From positions 18,246,540 to 18,310,539 of the forward strand of contig CM055114.1 in NCBI GenBank assembly GCA_029204225.1: a DNA stretch of 64,000 bases, written 5' to 3'. The position numbers were made by a program, and so were the translations under genes. Source of the DNA: Diphasiastrum complanatum (Eukaryota > Streptophyta > Lycopodiopsida > Lycopodiales > Lycopodiaceae). The notes under the pieces were generated by a model. It searched no databases. It worked only from the letters and a program-made list of their open reading frames with translations, and was not told the origin of the DNA. Positions within the stretch are counted from its first letter, which is position 1. Each line of letters begins with the position of its first letter. Positions 36,801 to 44,552 of the stretch are shown here, in pieces.

Positions 36801-37961
36801 CACTGATGGCCACACGGGATGGCTAAAAGTGCATGTCAATCAGGGATGAAGCACACTCGTTCTGCTAGGGGATGAAGAGCTCAACAAGTAGATAATGCAT
36901 GGTCTATGTAGTCACTTTTGTAGTTCTTCATGTAGTTTTGTGAATGCTGCCTTTATTTTTAGGCATAATCTGACTGAAAGCCGCCTTCTTCTATAGAAAC
37001 CTTTGCACTTGCCAGCTTCCAGCAGCCCAAATATAACCAGCTTAATTATGGATTCAAGGGAAATGACTAGTTTTGGTGTGTCTGTGGTCGAGTTTTTATA
37101 ATTAATTTTCTTTATATCTGAGAAACATGCTTGATATTCTGCTGCTTATGCTTCCCTGGTGAACAGGTAAGCTATCGGCACATCAAAATGTACCTTCTTA
37201 TGGAAGACTTGAATATACCATTTCCAAAGGCATCATCTACAGGTGCAACACAATGTGCTTCTCAAGAGGCTAGCATCCTTCCAAATCCCACGTCTCTGGA
37301 AGATGTCAAACCTGAAGTAATTGGCAGCAGACAATTTCAACCACAATCATCCAATATCTCTAGTGTAGAGAACAAAGAAACAATGACAGCACCTCCATGG
37401 ATGCCTGAGGAAGCCAGAAAGTCAAGTATTGGGCAGGGACGCAGGGCCCCCTCTTGGATGAGCAAATCTAGCAATGAACAGGGATCAAAGAAGGTCAGAC
37501 ACGAAAAGCCTGATACTCAATGTGAAGAAGTAGATGTAGCTTCTCATAAAAAGCCATTGGACGAAGTAACTGATGAAGCGCTGCTTCAATGGATCTCAAC
37601 CACTGATGGGGTCAGTCTATTTCCCACTCACTGAAACATTTTCCGAAGGACCCTTAACCCTTAACCCTAAGTTGTGAATTTAAATTTTTGTTTTGCCTAT
37701 CTAGCCTTGATATGCTATTGTTGCAACAATATGCGGTTGCTGTTAGAAACCCGTCATCTCATTCTGTTCTTCGTGCTGGAAGTATTACACAGATTGTGGA
37801 AAGCTAACAATGAGTTGACTATCTGTTGATTGAAGGTATCAATAAAGGAAATTGCTTCAAGGTTCAGTGGTACAAGCATAGACAGGCTTCATGAGATTCT
37901 AAGGCAGCTGGAGGCCGACTTTTCAATTTATCAAAAATGTGATCTTTACAGAGTTATGTGA
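15760..37961 (+). CDS. RecQ-family DNA helicase, WRN-like C-terminal half (nine exons)
   Basis: RecQ helicases unwind forks, G-quadruplexes and recombination intermediates in the nucleus. Nine exons (15760-15868, 21178-21220, 21473-21659, 21920-21990, 22830-22923, 27144-27356, 30379-30588, 37167-37610, 37836-37961) join in phase with GT-AG introns into 498 uninterrupted codons ending in TGA. In order they encode the RQC winged helix (FGLGRYKSPTWWKALGDQ), an HRDC domain (AELTLYKMLVEARASLARR, IRPSTAVRLCNIDGVNE), a helicase helix-turn-helix domain (DTVVEYIFDCIRAGYEIDW, GSKELLKPIKENLPES), a low-complexity linker with PPWM and PSWM motifs, and a winged-helix-like end (VSIKEIASRFSG). The RQC-HRDC-HTH order resembles vertebrate WRN. 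The ATPase core is not in the window. Arabidopsis RECQL2 and RECQL3 do not appear to match, so no symbol is given. The unbroken frame among decayed repeats implies selection. Confidence 0.9.
16270..16765 (-). pseudogene. Decayed Ty3/gypsy gag in RecQ intron
   Basis: On the minus strand, MPETPCWDMQECMSTMERIL is followed after a stop and frameshift by RIADYVDQWFHKSESYLELR and the gag hallmark ADRWWQRLQ, then WFDFKRLF. In-frame TAA, TAG and TGA codons break it. No protease or pol follows to the left, so only the gag 5' half survives. Confidence 0.7.
16766..20249. other. RecQ intron sequence without recognisable genes
   Basis: No gene recognised. It includes a ~54-bp imperfect tandem duplication at 17797-17905 (CTCATNNTTACATGTGAA...GAGTACATTACAGACAT) and, at 19119-19233, a copy of a dispersed repeat also found at 39437-39553. 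A longer open stretch at 18570-18857 reads VPNAINVPQDHYAGG and similar, but I cannot match it. Confidence 0.5.
20250..20484 (+). pseudogene. Decayed Ty3/gypsy integrase core fragment
   Basis: FLIVVDPLSSYAYLNVKP, AEQCACQFLSEFVHLHGL and SSVLPDSDT match the spacing of gypsy integrase (VVDRLSKYAH, LHGxPSSIVSDRDxxF) around the first two catalytic Asp residues. The Arg/Asp pattern is eroded and no flanking domains are seen. The match is moderate. Confidence 0.55.
21178..21220 (+). CDS. RecQ helicase exon B (RQC, 43-nt micro-exon)
   Basis: Between TTTTTTGCAG and GTAATC. Phase 1 in, phase 2 out. It encodes GYLKDIIRNTFRII, the strand/helix that follows WWKAL in RQC domains. The preceding intron is about 5.3 kb. 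Confidence 0.88.
21473..21659 (+). CDS. RecQ helicase exon C (RQC end and linker)
   Basis: The acceptor ATGCGGTAG has a poor pyrimidine tract, and the donor GAG|GTCCAA is weak. Only this pair keeps both neighbouring phases (phase 2 in, 0 out). It encodes VGAMGEKFL, ending the RQC domain, then a variable acidic and Ser/Asn-rich linker. Confidence 0.8.
21920..21990 (+). CDS. RecQ helicase exon D (HRDC helix 1)
   Basis: The acceptor is TTTTTACAG and the donor is CACC|GTGAGT. Phase 0 in, 2 out. It encodes AELTLYKMLVEARASLARR, the first helix of the HRDC domain. Confidence 0.9.
22830..22923 (+). CDS. RecQ helicase exon E (HRDC core)
   Basis: The acceptor is GTATTCAG and the donor is GAG|GTGAGT. 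Phase 2 in, 0 out. It encodes YTICDEVTLQRLAKIRP and CNIDGVNE, the central HRDC helices used for nucleic-acid or protein contacts. Confidence 0.9.
22924..24400. other. RecQ intron, no gene seen
   Basis: AT-rich intron sequence. A short open frame at 23290-23472 (LKAIDWLVEWNTETRGK) is not recognisable and has no splice-compatible partner. Confidence 0.5.
24410..25370 (+). pseudogene. Decayed Ty1/copia gag and protease start in RecQ intron
   Basis: Across three frames the copia gag pattern is readable: YPIWKFKIKNFLI, YITSATEPDEAWS, LVTNLLIKIKELCDQL, VVMNKLPLSYPYLMTSL, HLTFEEFSKFF, then an Arg/Gly-rich tail. At about 25330 YLDFGASSHS is the aspartic-protease motif (normally DSGAS) with Ser replaced by Phe. 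Many frameshifts and stops. Nothing of pol follows; a LINE tail lies 3' of it in the opposite orientation. Confidence 0.75.
25597..25690 (-). mobile_element. LINE 3' module copy 3: hairpin plus (CTTT)n tail
   Basis: On the minus strand the same 30-base hairpin (25630-25659) is followed by ATTAATAAAG and five to six CTTT units (25597-25619). Only about 60 bases 5' of the tail match the other copies. The tail repeat differs in unit from copies 1 and 2, which supports a variable tail added next to a fixed hairpin. Confidence 0.7.
25691..27143. other. RecQ intron, no gene seen; imperfect direct repeat
   Basis: No gene recognised. TCCTAGCTCTAG(T/A)TTTGG..TC..GGACAATA occurs at about 26709 and 26840, followed by related sequence, suggesting an LTR-like or duplicated non-coding block. 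Confidence 0.45.
27144..27356 (+). CDS. RecQ helicase exon F (HRDC end, HTH start)
   Basis: The acceptor is GCTTGTAG and the donor is GCG|GTATGG. Phase 0 both sides. It encodes the last HRDC helix (HHGEEIIANIRRLSQEVDL), a linker, and the first helix of the helicase helix-turn-helix domain (AWRMWQEENKSIYEIA). The preceding 4.2-kb intron contains a copia gag remnant and a LINE tail. Confidence 0.9.
27357..28590. other. RecQ intron, no gene seen
   Basis: One short open frame (27764-27949) encodes a possible coiled coil (LAKLQQMELKIVSLEGEMKA) but has no recognisable family and is not needed for the helicase frame. Confidence 0.45.
28600..28865 (-). pseudogene. Decayed Ty3/gypsy integrase zinc-finger fragment
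   Basis: Minus strand WPSLWKDVAKFCRKCDACQR is the C-x2-C half of a gypsy integrase zinc finger with the usual WPxLxKD lead. The next codon block has a TGA, then decayed sequence (VPSMDL). The His half is not readable. Confidence 0.65.
28866..30378. other. RecQ intron; possible further gypsy remnants, minus strand
   Basis: Minus strand 29950-30120 reads KISSKWEGPSMELLKTREQV, similar to the K-WEGPY turn in gypsy integrase C-termini, but weakly. Otherwise no gene seen. Confidence 0.35.
30379..30588 (+). CDS. RecQ helicase exon G (helix-turn-helix domain)
   Basis: The acceptor is CTTTTGCAG and the donor is TCA|GTAAGC. Exactly 70 codons, phase 0. It encodes the bulk of the HTH domain (RPKPIKEDTVVEYIFDC, GSKELLKPIKENLPES), which resembles the C-terminal domain of WRN and bacterial RecQ relatives. 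Confidence 0.92.
30589..35870. other. Long RecQ intron: CA/TC-rich block and local duplications
   Basis: No gene recognised. A 31-base unit (GCTAGATTCAAATGCCTGATG...) is tandemly duplicated at 32272-32333. A ~120-base unit with GAGCGA..GGCTCAA.CTGAGGAAATC is duplicated at 32857-33035. From about 32820 to 35850 the plus strand is C-rich and G-poor, unlike its surroundings, which suggests one inserted non-coding element. Its left edge is unclear and its right edge is near the gypsy RT. Confidence 0.5.
35871..36275 (-). pseudogene. Ty3/gypsy reverse transcriptase fragment
   Basis: A minus-strand open frame of 134 codons with IFMDDFVSI in the position of the YxDD catalytic box, then KTLRRCQETSLKLHPAKCYF and LGHKISKDGIQADIEKVKMI, the classic gypsy RT palm-to-thumb order. 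The preceding palm and the following RNase H are missing, and the end (YIRRLGTVGPNFRQFL) is degraded. It lies inside the longest RecQ intron. Confidence 0.85.
36276..37166. other. RecQ intron end; (GT)n microsatellite
   Basis: It contains a short (GT)n run at about 36577-36600 followed by poly(A) and a second broken GT run. The rest is ordinary AT-rich intron leading to the exon H acceptor. Confidence 0.6.
37167..37610 (+). CDS. RecQ helicase exon H (linker with PPWM/PSWM motifs)
   Basis: The acceptor is GTGAACAG; the donor GGG|GTCAGT is non-canonical after the GT. 148 codons, phase 0. It begins VSYRHIKMYLLMED, completing the HTH domain. A disordered Ser/Pro/Lys region follows with APPWM and APSWM, about 25 residues apart. 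These resemble the short RPA-binding or C-terminal motif of WRN (LPVWF type), but the equivalence is inferred. A further helix (DEALLQWISTTDG) starts the last domain. Confidence 0.9.
37836..37961 (+). CDS. RecQ helicase last exon (winged-helix-like end, stop)
   Basis: The acceptor is GATTGAAG. 41 codons and TGA (37959-37961). It encodes VSIKEIASRFSGTSIDR and LEADFSIYQKCDLYRVM, a small winged-helix-like fold. The pattern of an SxxEI helix followed by a YxKxDxY wing is common in these C-termini. Confidence 0.88.
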   Translation, partial: VSIKEIASRFSGTSIDRLHEILRQLEADFSIYQKCDLYRVM

Positions 37962-40087
37962 GCTCACTAATGAGGTGGTGTCCACATTGCAATGTTTCCT
38001 TCAAATTCCAAGATGACCTATTTTGTAGATTGATACTTTTCAGATATAAATGAAACGATCTCAAGGCATGCTAGATATGAACTTTGGCTCTATTCTTGGT
38101 ATATGTAGATTCAAAACAAATGTTCATCATGTTTTGAGGTATTTGCTCTTGAATGGTTTAAAATCTAGAGCTTTTTGTCTTGCCATTCAACTTTATCCTG
38201 TATTGCATGTAAAACATGCCGATGTGTAAGCTCACAATCAAATTTGGCAGAAGTTCTGTCACCCCTGATCCCGATTCATCTTGTCATGAGTAGCCTCAAT
38301 CGTATGTTCTATTGCAGAAAAATTGATGTAAATATTTGCTATAAGCTCAAGAAGAGATTTCTTTTTCCCTTTGTAAACTTGAGAATTATTTTCTCCATGT
38401 AAGTTCTGTGAAACCTCAAAGATGTATGGCCATCCTGGCAATAACAACCCGTAGCCACTTTTGATGCAGGACTAGTTAAGATGCTCCATCTGAATAAACT
38501 TTACATCAGCGATTCCGCCAATCCAAAAGATTCTATGTGATGCTTTGGCTGGCCAACCCAGGAATTTTTTATGTCTATCTGACTTGAAATCAATCTATTT
38601 TGCAAGTACACTGTTGTACGCAATGCTTGTAGGGTTGCCATTACATGATACTGTCAGTGCAAGTACACCGTGCTCATGAACCATGCTAGTATCAATTGTG
38701 TCACCTCAATTTACGATCATTTTGTTGAATACCATCACACAAGCTGCAAGAAAACACCTGAAACTCCATCGGAAACTGTCTAATCTCTGGGCCAAAATAA
38801 TTTATGATCTGGGTTTACATGTCAAAAAGAAGGCCATTAATCCGAATCAGCTTTTTAAAGTTATACAGAATGTATGAAGGGAGTTCCTTCTTATTGGGAA
38901 AATCAGAACTTGAAAGAGATTGCTTTGAGCAATATTTTGATATTGCTTTTGTATTCTTTTCTTGAAAGCTTTGAAAAAAATGGAACAAGCTTAATTATCT
39001 AATTGCTTGCAATATTTCAGTAGCAAGCTATGGCTTTCCATGCATTCCATGCATCTCGTTAGTTGTCCCTTGTGAGACTTCCTTCAGAAGAGTGAAGAAC
39101 TTCCTGATACCTGTTTTCAAGATATTTCCAGTTTCTTTTATCATAGCAAAACTATCTTGATGTCAATTTCGCACAAATATGCTCCAGCTTCTAAGGATAC
39201 AGAGCTTTAACTAATCTGAAATAAATGAATAATTTTGTGTTCAATCATTATTTTGTTGTCCTGAAGTACTTTCAATTGGACTCGTGAACTTACTTTGGAA
39301 AGTGCTATAAAGCATGAAGTTATTTATATGAGCATTCCTACTTGGCCGAAAATGTGATTTGAACTTTGTATATTACATAGATCTGTGACCTCTTTTTAGG
39401 ATTCTAAATATATACTTGACTTTGGTTGTGGTATTTGATCCATGCTATGCATGATGGAAGTGATGGTCTGAGACTTTGTGGGTAGAGTGACAAGGTGGAA
39501 GGGTCACATGACTGCTTTGTTATGCTGGGTTAGTTCTAGACACATCATCAATATATATATATCTATATATATAAAATATTTTAGAGAGAGTGTAGGGATT
39601 GCCGTCAAAAAATTAACCTTGTGCCGCCAAAAATGTCACGCTCTGCCCGTGAAACATGTCATGCATTTTACAAAGAAAAAAACTAAAATACGTTTTAAAA
39701 AATAAGGTAAAAAAAATAACACATACAAGCCTCTTTTTCTTTTGTTTTGGGCGCAACGCACACACACATTTCAAATTTTTTTTCTTCGCGTTGTCTGTCT
39801 GTCTGACTCTCGTCGATCGCAAGCAGGCGAGAGGCGGGTCTCTTTCTCTCTCCACGAGTTCGTTATTGCTTCTTTGGCCAGACATCGCTTCTCCTCCTAC
39901 AACTTTAGTTCATGATTCTTCACCAAACTCACCAAATCTGCAGCTCACATTTTGCAAAGGAATTCGTAATGAGATACAATCCAAAACAAACATTAGATCT
40001 GTGTACGATGATGTAGAATCCTCAATGGAGCACGGTGAAGGATAGTTAGGTTTAGGATATTATTTGTTCACGTAGTAATTAAGGGAA
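37962..40087. other. RecQ 3' flank; no gene seen; dispersed repeat copy
   Basis: It presumably contains the RecQ 3' UTR. A ~115-base stretch at 39437-39553 is about three quarters identical to 19119-19233 (shared blocks TATGCAT.ATG, TGATGGTCT.AGACT, TCACATG.CT.CTTTGTTATG). An open frame at 39656-40045 is low-complexity and unrecognised. Confidence 0.5.
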
Positions 40088-40312
40088 ATGATGGGCTCTG
40101 GAAAACTTTCAGGACTCGTGGGGCTCAGGCTTGCTGAACAGCAAAAAGGAAAGATGGTGAAGGGCGAGGGATTTTCACCAGAAGGATTAGGCGTCTTGAT
40201 GGTGAAGGGCGAGGGATTTTCACCAAATGGATTAGGCATCTTGGTGGTTGATGACGATCCTGTGTCTTCTGATTCTAGATAGGATGCTTCGCAGTGCAAA
40301 TACAACGGTAAG
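40088..40312 (+). pseudogene. Broken first exon of a type-B response regulator
   Basis: Type-B response regulators are nuclear GARP transcription factors activated by phosphorelay in cytokinin signalling. From the ATG at 40088, a basic N-terminal leader runs to FSPNGLGILVVDDDPVS, the start of the receiver domain with its acidic DDD cluster. A 45-base unit encoding VKGEGFSPEGLGVL is tandemly duplicated in frame just before it. After DPVS an extra T shifts the frame to a TAG. In the +1 frame LILDRMLR is readable, then a lost base near 40294 puts CKYN back in the original frame. A donor-like site, ACG|GTAAGG, follows. I see no later receiver or Myb-like exons, so this is an orphan, non-functional exon. 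Confidence 0.7.
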
Positions 40313-40590
40313 GATAATTAATGAGGTGCCCAACATCAATGGGCATCTCTTGTGATGTTATCTCACGCGTAATGAGTAATGTACAAACAAGTTTCTAAAA
40401 CTATTTCGACTTTTGTACATCGAAAAACCTTTTTTTGATACTACATCGCATCTGTATGTATCGTAGTTTCTTTTATGAAGTCATGGTTAGCGATAGAAGA
40501 ATCTTGATGAGCTAATATGACCAATCTATGGGCAAATTAAACTCCGCCTGAGAAGGGTGATGCAAATGTGAGCTCAGGTACAACTTCGCA
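40313..40590. other. No gene seen
   Basis: AT-rich sequence between the response-regulator exon and the next decayed coding segment. No further receiver-domain exon is readable. Confidence 0.4.
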
Positions 40591-40609
40591 TAGTCTTGCA
40601 GAGGCTAGT

Positions 40610-40910
40610 ACTTCATGCTTCTTGCTGCAGTAGATCCAGAATATGCCATCGAGGAACTTGGAGCAGCCGAGGACATGTATGGTGCTTGGTAATCTGCAGC
40701 AGAAGAACATGTCAAATAGATAAAAGAAATTGCAGCTTACCTAAAGCAAAGCAGAGGCATCTACAACAAAAATCGTCCATTTGGAGATTGAGGGCTTGAA
40801 CGATTCTGGAGGGCAGCAAGACGGTGGAGTAGGCTGCCATCACCAAACCCATATCAAAATTTAGTTAGTTTTAAGATTCAAGAAAGGCAAGGCATGGCAA
40901 GGTCTATATC
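40610..40910 (+). pseudogene. Unrecognised decayed coding segment
   Basis: One frame reads VDPEYAIEELGAAEDMYGAW, then a TAA, a TAG and a TGA separate SAAEEHVK, IKEIAAYLKQSRGIYNKNRPFG and GLERFWRAARRWSRLPSPNP. The composition is clearly protein-like and amphipathic, and two of the three stops (TAG, TGA) need only C-to-T changes from Gln or Arg. I do not recognise the family. It could be an exon of a lost host gene. Confidence 0.4.
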
Positions 40911-41410
40911 TAGATTACCTATCTATGTATCGATCTATGTATGTCGTTGTTGGCTAGATTACCTCAGAGTCTGAACATCTAGATTACCTATCTATGTATT
41001 GATCTATGTTTGTCACTGTTGGCAGTTTGAAGACGACTGTTTATGTAAAACACTGCCAAATCGGCTGGGTTGAAGAACTACATGAGTAGAAGGCCATTTT
41101 TTGTAGTGGTTCAGCGTCATAGTTCTGAGAGAAAAATGTTAATGCTTTCTTGTTTTGGTTTCTCTTGCACAAAAAACCTTAGCATAGCGGTTGATAAATG
41201 CAGAACGTACCAACATTTGTATGGAGGATATGGTATTCTATTGCAGTGTGTGAAGAGTTCACTACTATCGCATCTAATCAAACCATGTCATATAACTATC
41301 GATGTTTAGATACATTGTAAATGGTTTTGAGAAGATATGATAGATGCATATTTTCTAAGCCAGTGTAATGTCAGTGACCAGCTATGGTCGCTAATTATGA
41401 AGTTTGTTTT

Positions 41411-41850
41411 GCTTTGGATTACCTTCAGATCGAATACCCTTGAGGCAGATAGATAGGTGCAGTGAGTCAAATATCCCGGTCTGCGACTGAAAAGAGCTGT
41501 GAAAGAAATGTAAGAGACCAAACGTTTTTTGAATGTCCTTGAGCTTTAGGTAGAAGGGCATTATGCACTTTCAAATGAGTCCCCCAGGTAGAATGCTTAT
41601 CTAGAGCATGTTTGCGATGCCAGAATGTTTGCTTTGAACTACCTTCAGATCGAATACCCTTGAGGCAGATAGATAGGTGCAGTGAGTCAGATATCCCGGT
41701 CTGCGACTAAAAAGAGTTGTGAAAGAAATGTAAGAGACCAAACGTTTTCTGACTGTCCCTGAGCCTTAGGTAGAAGGGCATTATGCACTTTCAAATGAGT
41801 CCCCCAAGTTGAATGCTTATCTAGAGCATGTTTGTGATGCTAGAATGTTT
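41411..41850. repeat. 220-bp tandem duplication
   Basis: Two adjacent copies with a 220-base period (ACCTTCAGATCGAATACCCT at 41421 and 41641). They differ by about 15 substitutions and are non-coding. Function unknown. Confidence 0.93.
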
Positions 41851-43507
41851 ACATTCAACCTCGTGACCTACCCAGGTTCAGACAGCCGCTCCCTTCCCTG
41901 AATTAGCGAGGAAAAAAGAGCTAGCCACCAGAACTCTTGCTGCAATAAAGGCTTCTAAATTGTGAGAGAGAGATAGATACCAACTGAGGTAGGGTCTAGA
42001 TCGCTCCTCATCTGCCTAACAACAATTCATTCACCATTGTTGCCTTGTAGGTAACCTACAACAGAAGTTCCACCAAGTTTTATCCAAACATGACTATACA
42101 CCTGGACTTCATCAGGGTAAAAGTGCGCTTTCAAATCCAAAATCAACCACACTCTAACGCCCCACTTGTCGCGTTGAGCCTGCGCAATTCATAGCACTTG
42201 CCACAATTCGTGGAGTAACCCATGTTGTCAGCAAAGTAGCAAGAGAGGGTTAGCATCATAAGGAAAGTAGATCACAGAGGGATCTGTCAGGCTGACGGCC
42301 CTCCACTTGCTTTCACCACTGTCATCGAGCTACAAAAAAAAAAACAACTACCGAACAACAAACCGTCCACTAGACTGCACAGCTTAATCATGTTCTGAAA
42401 ATGTGATTGCAGGTCAGGAACTGACTGTCTAACGACTGCTTAAAAGCAATCTTGGAGTTCAAATCAAGCTCTCCATGCAAATTTTGGTCAGCAACCTTCT
42501 TAACCAGAAGGTACTACATGATTATTAAGACCAAAACCCATTGCATGCCTTCACCTAAGCATCACAGATGACCTTCATCTGGCATCTGGCGTGTTACAGT
42601 GTAAACAGATAACTAAAATTGTAATTTCGCTACAAATAGTCCATATTAACCGGATAAATCAATTTACAGCCAATTTATCTATGAACTATACTCAAGATTG
42701 CATGTTTAAGAACATCACAAATTGGTGCAAACACCCTCTTTCTCATCGTAGCTTATCTCTCATGGTTCTTCACGTAGTTGCTATGCATCTGGCATCTGGC
42801 GTGTTACAGTGTAAACGATGGCAGGGATGGTGCAAGGCTTGAACGCATCGTGGCTTGCTTTTGATCGCACCGTGGCTTTTGATAGCTTTTGATCTCATGG
42901 ATAGCTTTGACCTCATGGATAGCTTTTGATCGCACCATGGCTTGCTGTGGAGGTATCGACTACAAATACATGTAACTCCAGTTCAGACCTTGCTTCTGAA
43001 AGTTTTGAAGACACATCTTGTCCCAAATTCAAATTTGAGGTGATGAATCTGACTGGGCCTCCGTCACGCTGAATTTTCCAACAGAAAGGTATATATTTTT
43101 TCTCAGTTGGATGTTTGTAATGTGAGCAATGGAGCGACTATTGGGGGAGCTGACATAAAATCAGCTGAGAGATTGGGATGATAATGATTCCTAATTGTTG
43201 TGGTGTGCATAAAAGTTTTGTAGAAGCACTTTATTTTATGAATTCATTGTCTGTTGGGAAGCATAGAAGTGCAAAACCCTTTATGGTGTATGCTTAAACG
43301 TTCAGTACATGCCAGAAAAAGGGATAAACATTTATCATTGTTCATCGATTGTTTGATGCAAGATGGATTTAGAGGGGCTCTTCTAATTAATATATTAAAC
43401 AGCAAATGTTTTTTCCATTCACAATCACATCCATTCTGGTTATTTAGCCAAGCGATCTATTAACTGGAACAGAAAAAACATTTTTATCTATATGGATCTA
43501 CGCATCA
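41851..43507. other. Mostly non-coding; direct and nested short repeats
   Basis: A 27-base perfect direct repeat (CATCTGGCATCTGGCGTGTT...) occurs at about 42580 and 42788. Units of TGATCGCACC(G/A)TGGCTT and CTCATGGATAGCTTTTGA alternate at 42850-42945. Minus-strand reading at about 42040-42330 gives NMGYSTNCGKCYELRRLN and FYPDEVQVYSHVWIKLGG, protein-like but unassigned. Confidence 0.5.
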
Positions 43508-43690
43508 CACCATTTGTGGAAAGGCCATAGTTACAATTAGGAGGATCGCTGCACCACGAGCAGTAGCACCTTTTCTGTTGTGTGCAAATCTGACCCGTGG
43601 AGCTCGGGCGTTGTTGGCATTCTTGATTAGCTCTGAAGATTGAAAGGCGTGAGGCAGGTTAATAATCATCAGTGCTAAATCTTGAATCTG
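43508..43690 (-). CDS. Exon-like open segment, unrecognised
   Basis: On the minus strand, a pyrimidine-rich tract ending CATTCTCAG precedes an open frame reading IQDLALMIINLPHAF, then IKNANNARAPRVRFAHNRKG and TARGAAILLIVTMAFPQM, then a possible donor (ATG|GTGTGA). The peptide has the look of conserved protein and no stops across about 60 codons. I cannot name the family and find no neighbouring exon. It could be an exon of a host gene or an old retrocopy. Confidence 0.4.
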
Positions 43691-43984
43691 AGAATGAAAA
43701 GAGAGGGAGTTTATTAAAAACAAAAAAGTTATAGTACCAAAAAAAGCACGAGATGGGGTGATAATTGATAAAGTTTTCTAAAGCTGGGGTGGGAGGTAGG
43801 AGGGCACCTCAAAGACGAGGAAAATGGAGAATAACCTCGATGGGAATGCACGTAATGATGAGTGGAAGCGATGAGAGGAATAGAGGTAAGAAAAAAGAGG
43901 GGAGTAGATAGAGTGACAAGAGTGTGAAATATGGGGGATTGTCTCGGAACTTTAGTTCAACTTTTCACTGCATTCGACCTTCGT

Positions 43985-44222
43985 AAGACTCGAATTTTTT
44001 GGAAGACTCGAATTTTTGGAACAACTCGAATTTTTCCGATGACTCAAATTTTTTCGATGACGCGAATTTTTCTAAAGACTCAAATTTTTCAAAAGATTCG
44101 AATTTTTCGGAAGACTCGAATTTTTGGAACGAGTTTAATTTTTGGAACGACTCAATTTTTTTCTACAAATCGAATTTCTCCAAAGGATTGAATTTTTTGA
44201 AAGACTCGAATTTTTGCAAAAT
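43985..44222. repeat. 16-18-bp minisatellite (GACTCGAATTTTT units)
   Basis: About 14 degenerate units of GACTCGAATTTTT(T/C)(G/C)GAA. The minus strand reads in one frame through most of them as K-F-E-S-x-x repeats, continuous with the copia gag fragment at 44222-44474. The normal gag sequence, present in the relative at 49530-51056, stops exactly where the array starts. Confidence 0.9.
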
Positions 44223-44552
44223 CTGATTTCTAAGCATAAGAACTCTTGAAGTGTTACTAGATTCGTAAATTGACTTTAAAGACTCCCAAGCCTCTTTAGC
44301 ACTAGTACAAGCTGATACTTCTCCCAACAAATCATTGCTTACATTCATCTTCACACAATGAAGTGCAAGACTAGATCTCCTCTTGTATTTAGCTAACTCA
44401 TGTGCACCTAGAGGTTCATTTTCATCATCAATCAGAAACTCATAAAGGTCTTGGAGCACCATGAGTGACTCCATCCTAACCTTCCAAATTGCATAATTAG
44501 TAGAATTTAATCTCTCACTAGCTTATGGGAGGTATGCTCCAATAGGTCCCAT
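44222..44552 (-). pseudogene. Truncated copia gag (relative of the nested element)
   Basis: From a start at 44552, the minus strand reads ASERLNSTNYAIWKVRMESL, LQDLYEFLIDDENEPLGAHE, LHCVKMNVSNDLLGEVSACT and RVLMLRNQILQ, nearly the same as the gag of the nested element at 51032-50700. A TAA occurs early (a Glu codon in the relative). The C-terminal part is replaced by the minisatellite. Its leader, PBS and LTR lie to the right. Confidence 0.9.

Noticed and set aside
37648-37669. Telomere-like CCCTTAACCCTTAACCCTAA
   Set aside because: Only about three imperfect units inside a 225-base RecQ intron; too short to be an interstitial telomere.
38683-38877. 64-codon basic ORF after the RecQ stop, considered as an extra exon
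   Set aside because: The RecQ frame ends at a TGA after a complete terminal domain, and the ORF has no good splice acceptor or known family.
42040-42330. Minus-strand expansin-like reading (CGKCYELR)
   Set aside because: The short Cys motif is the only similarity, stops interrupt it, and the usual downstream expansin motifs are missing; kept only as a note in the region description.
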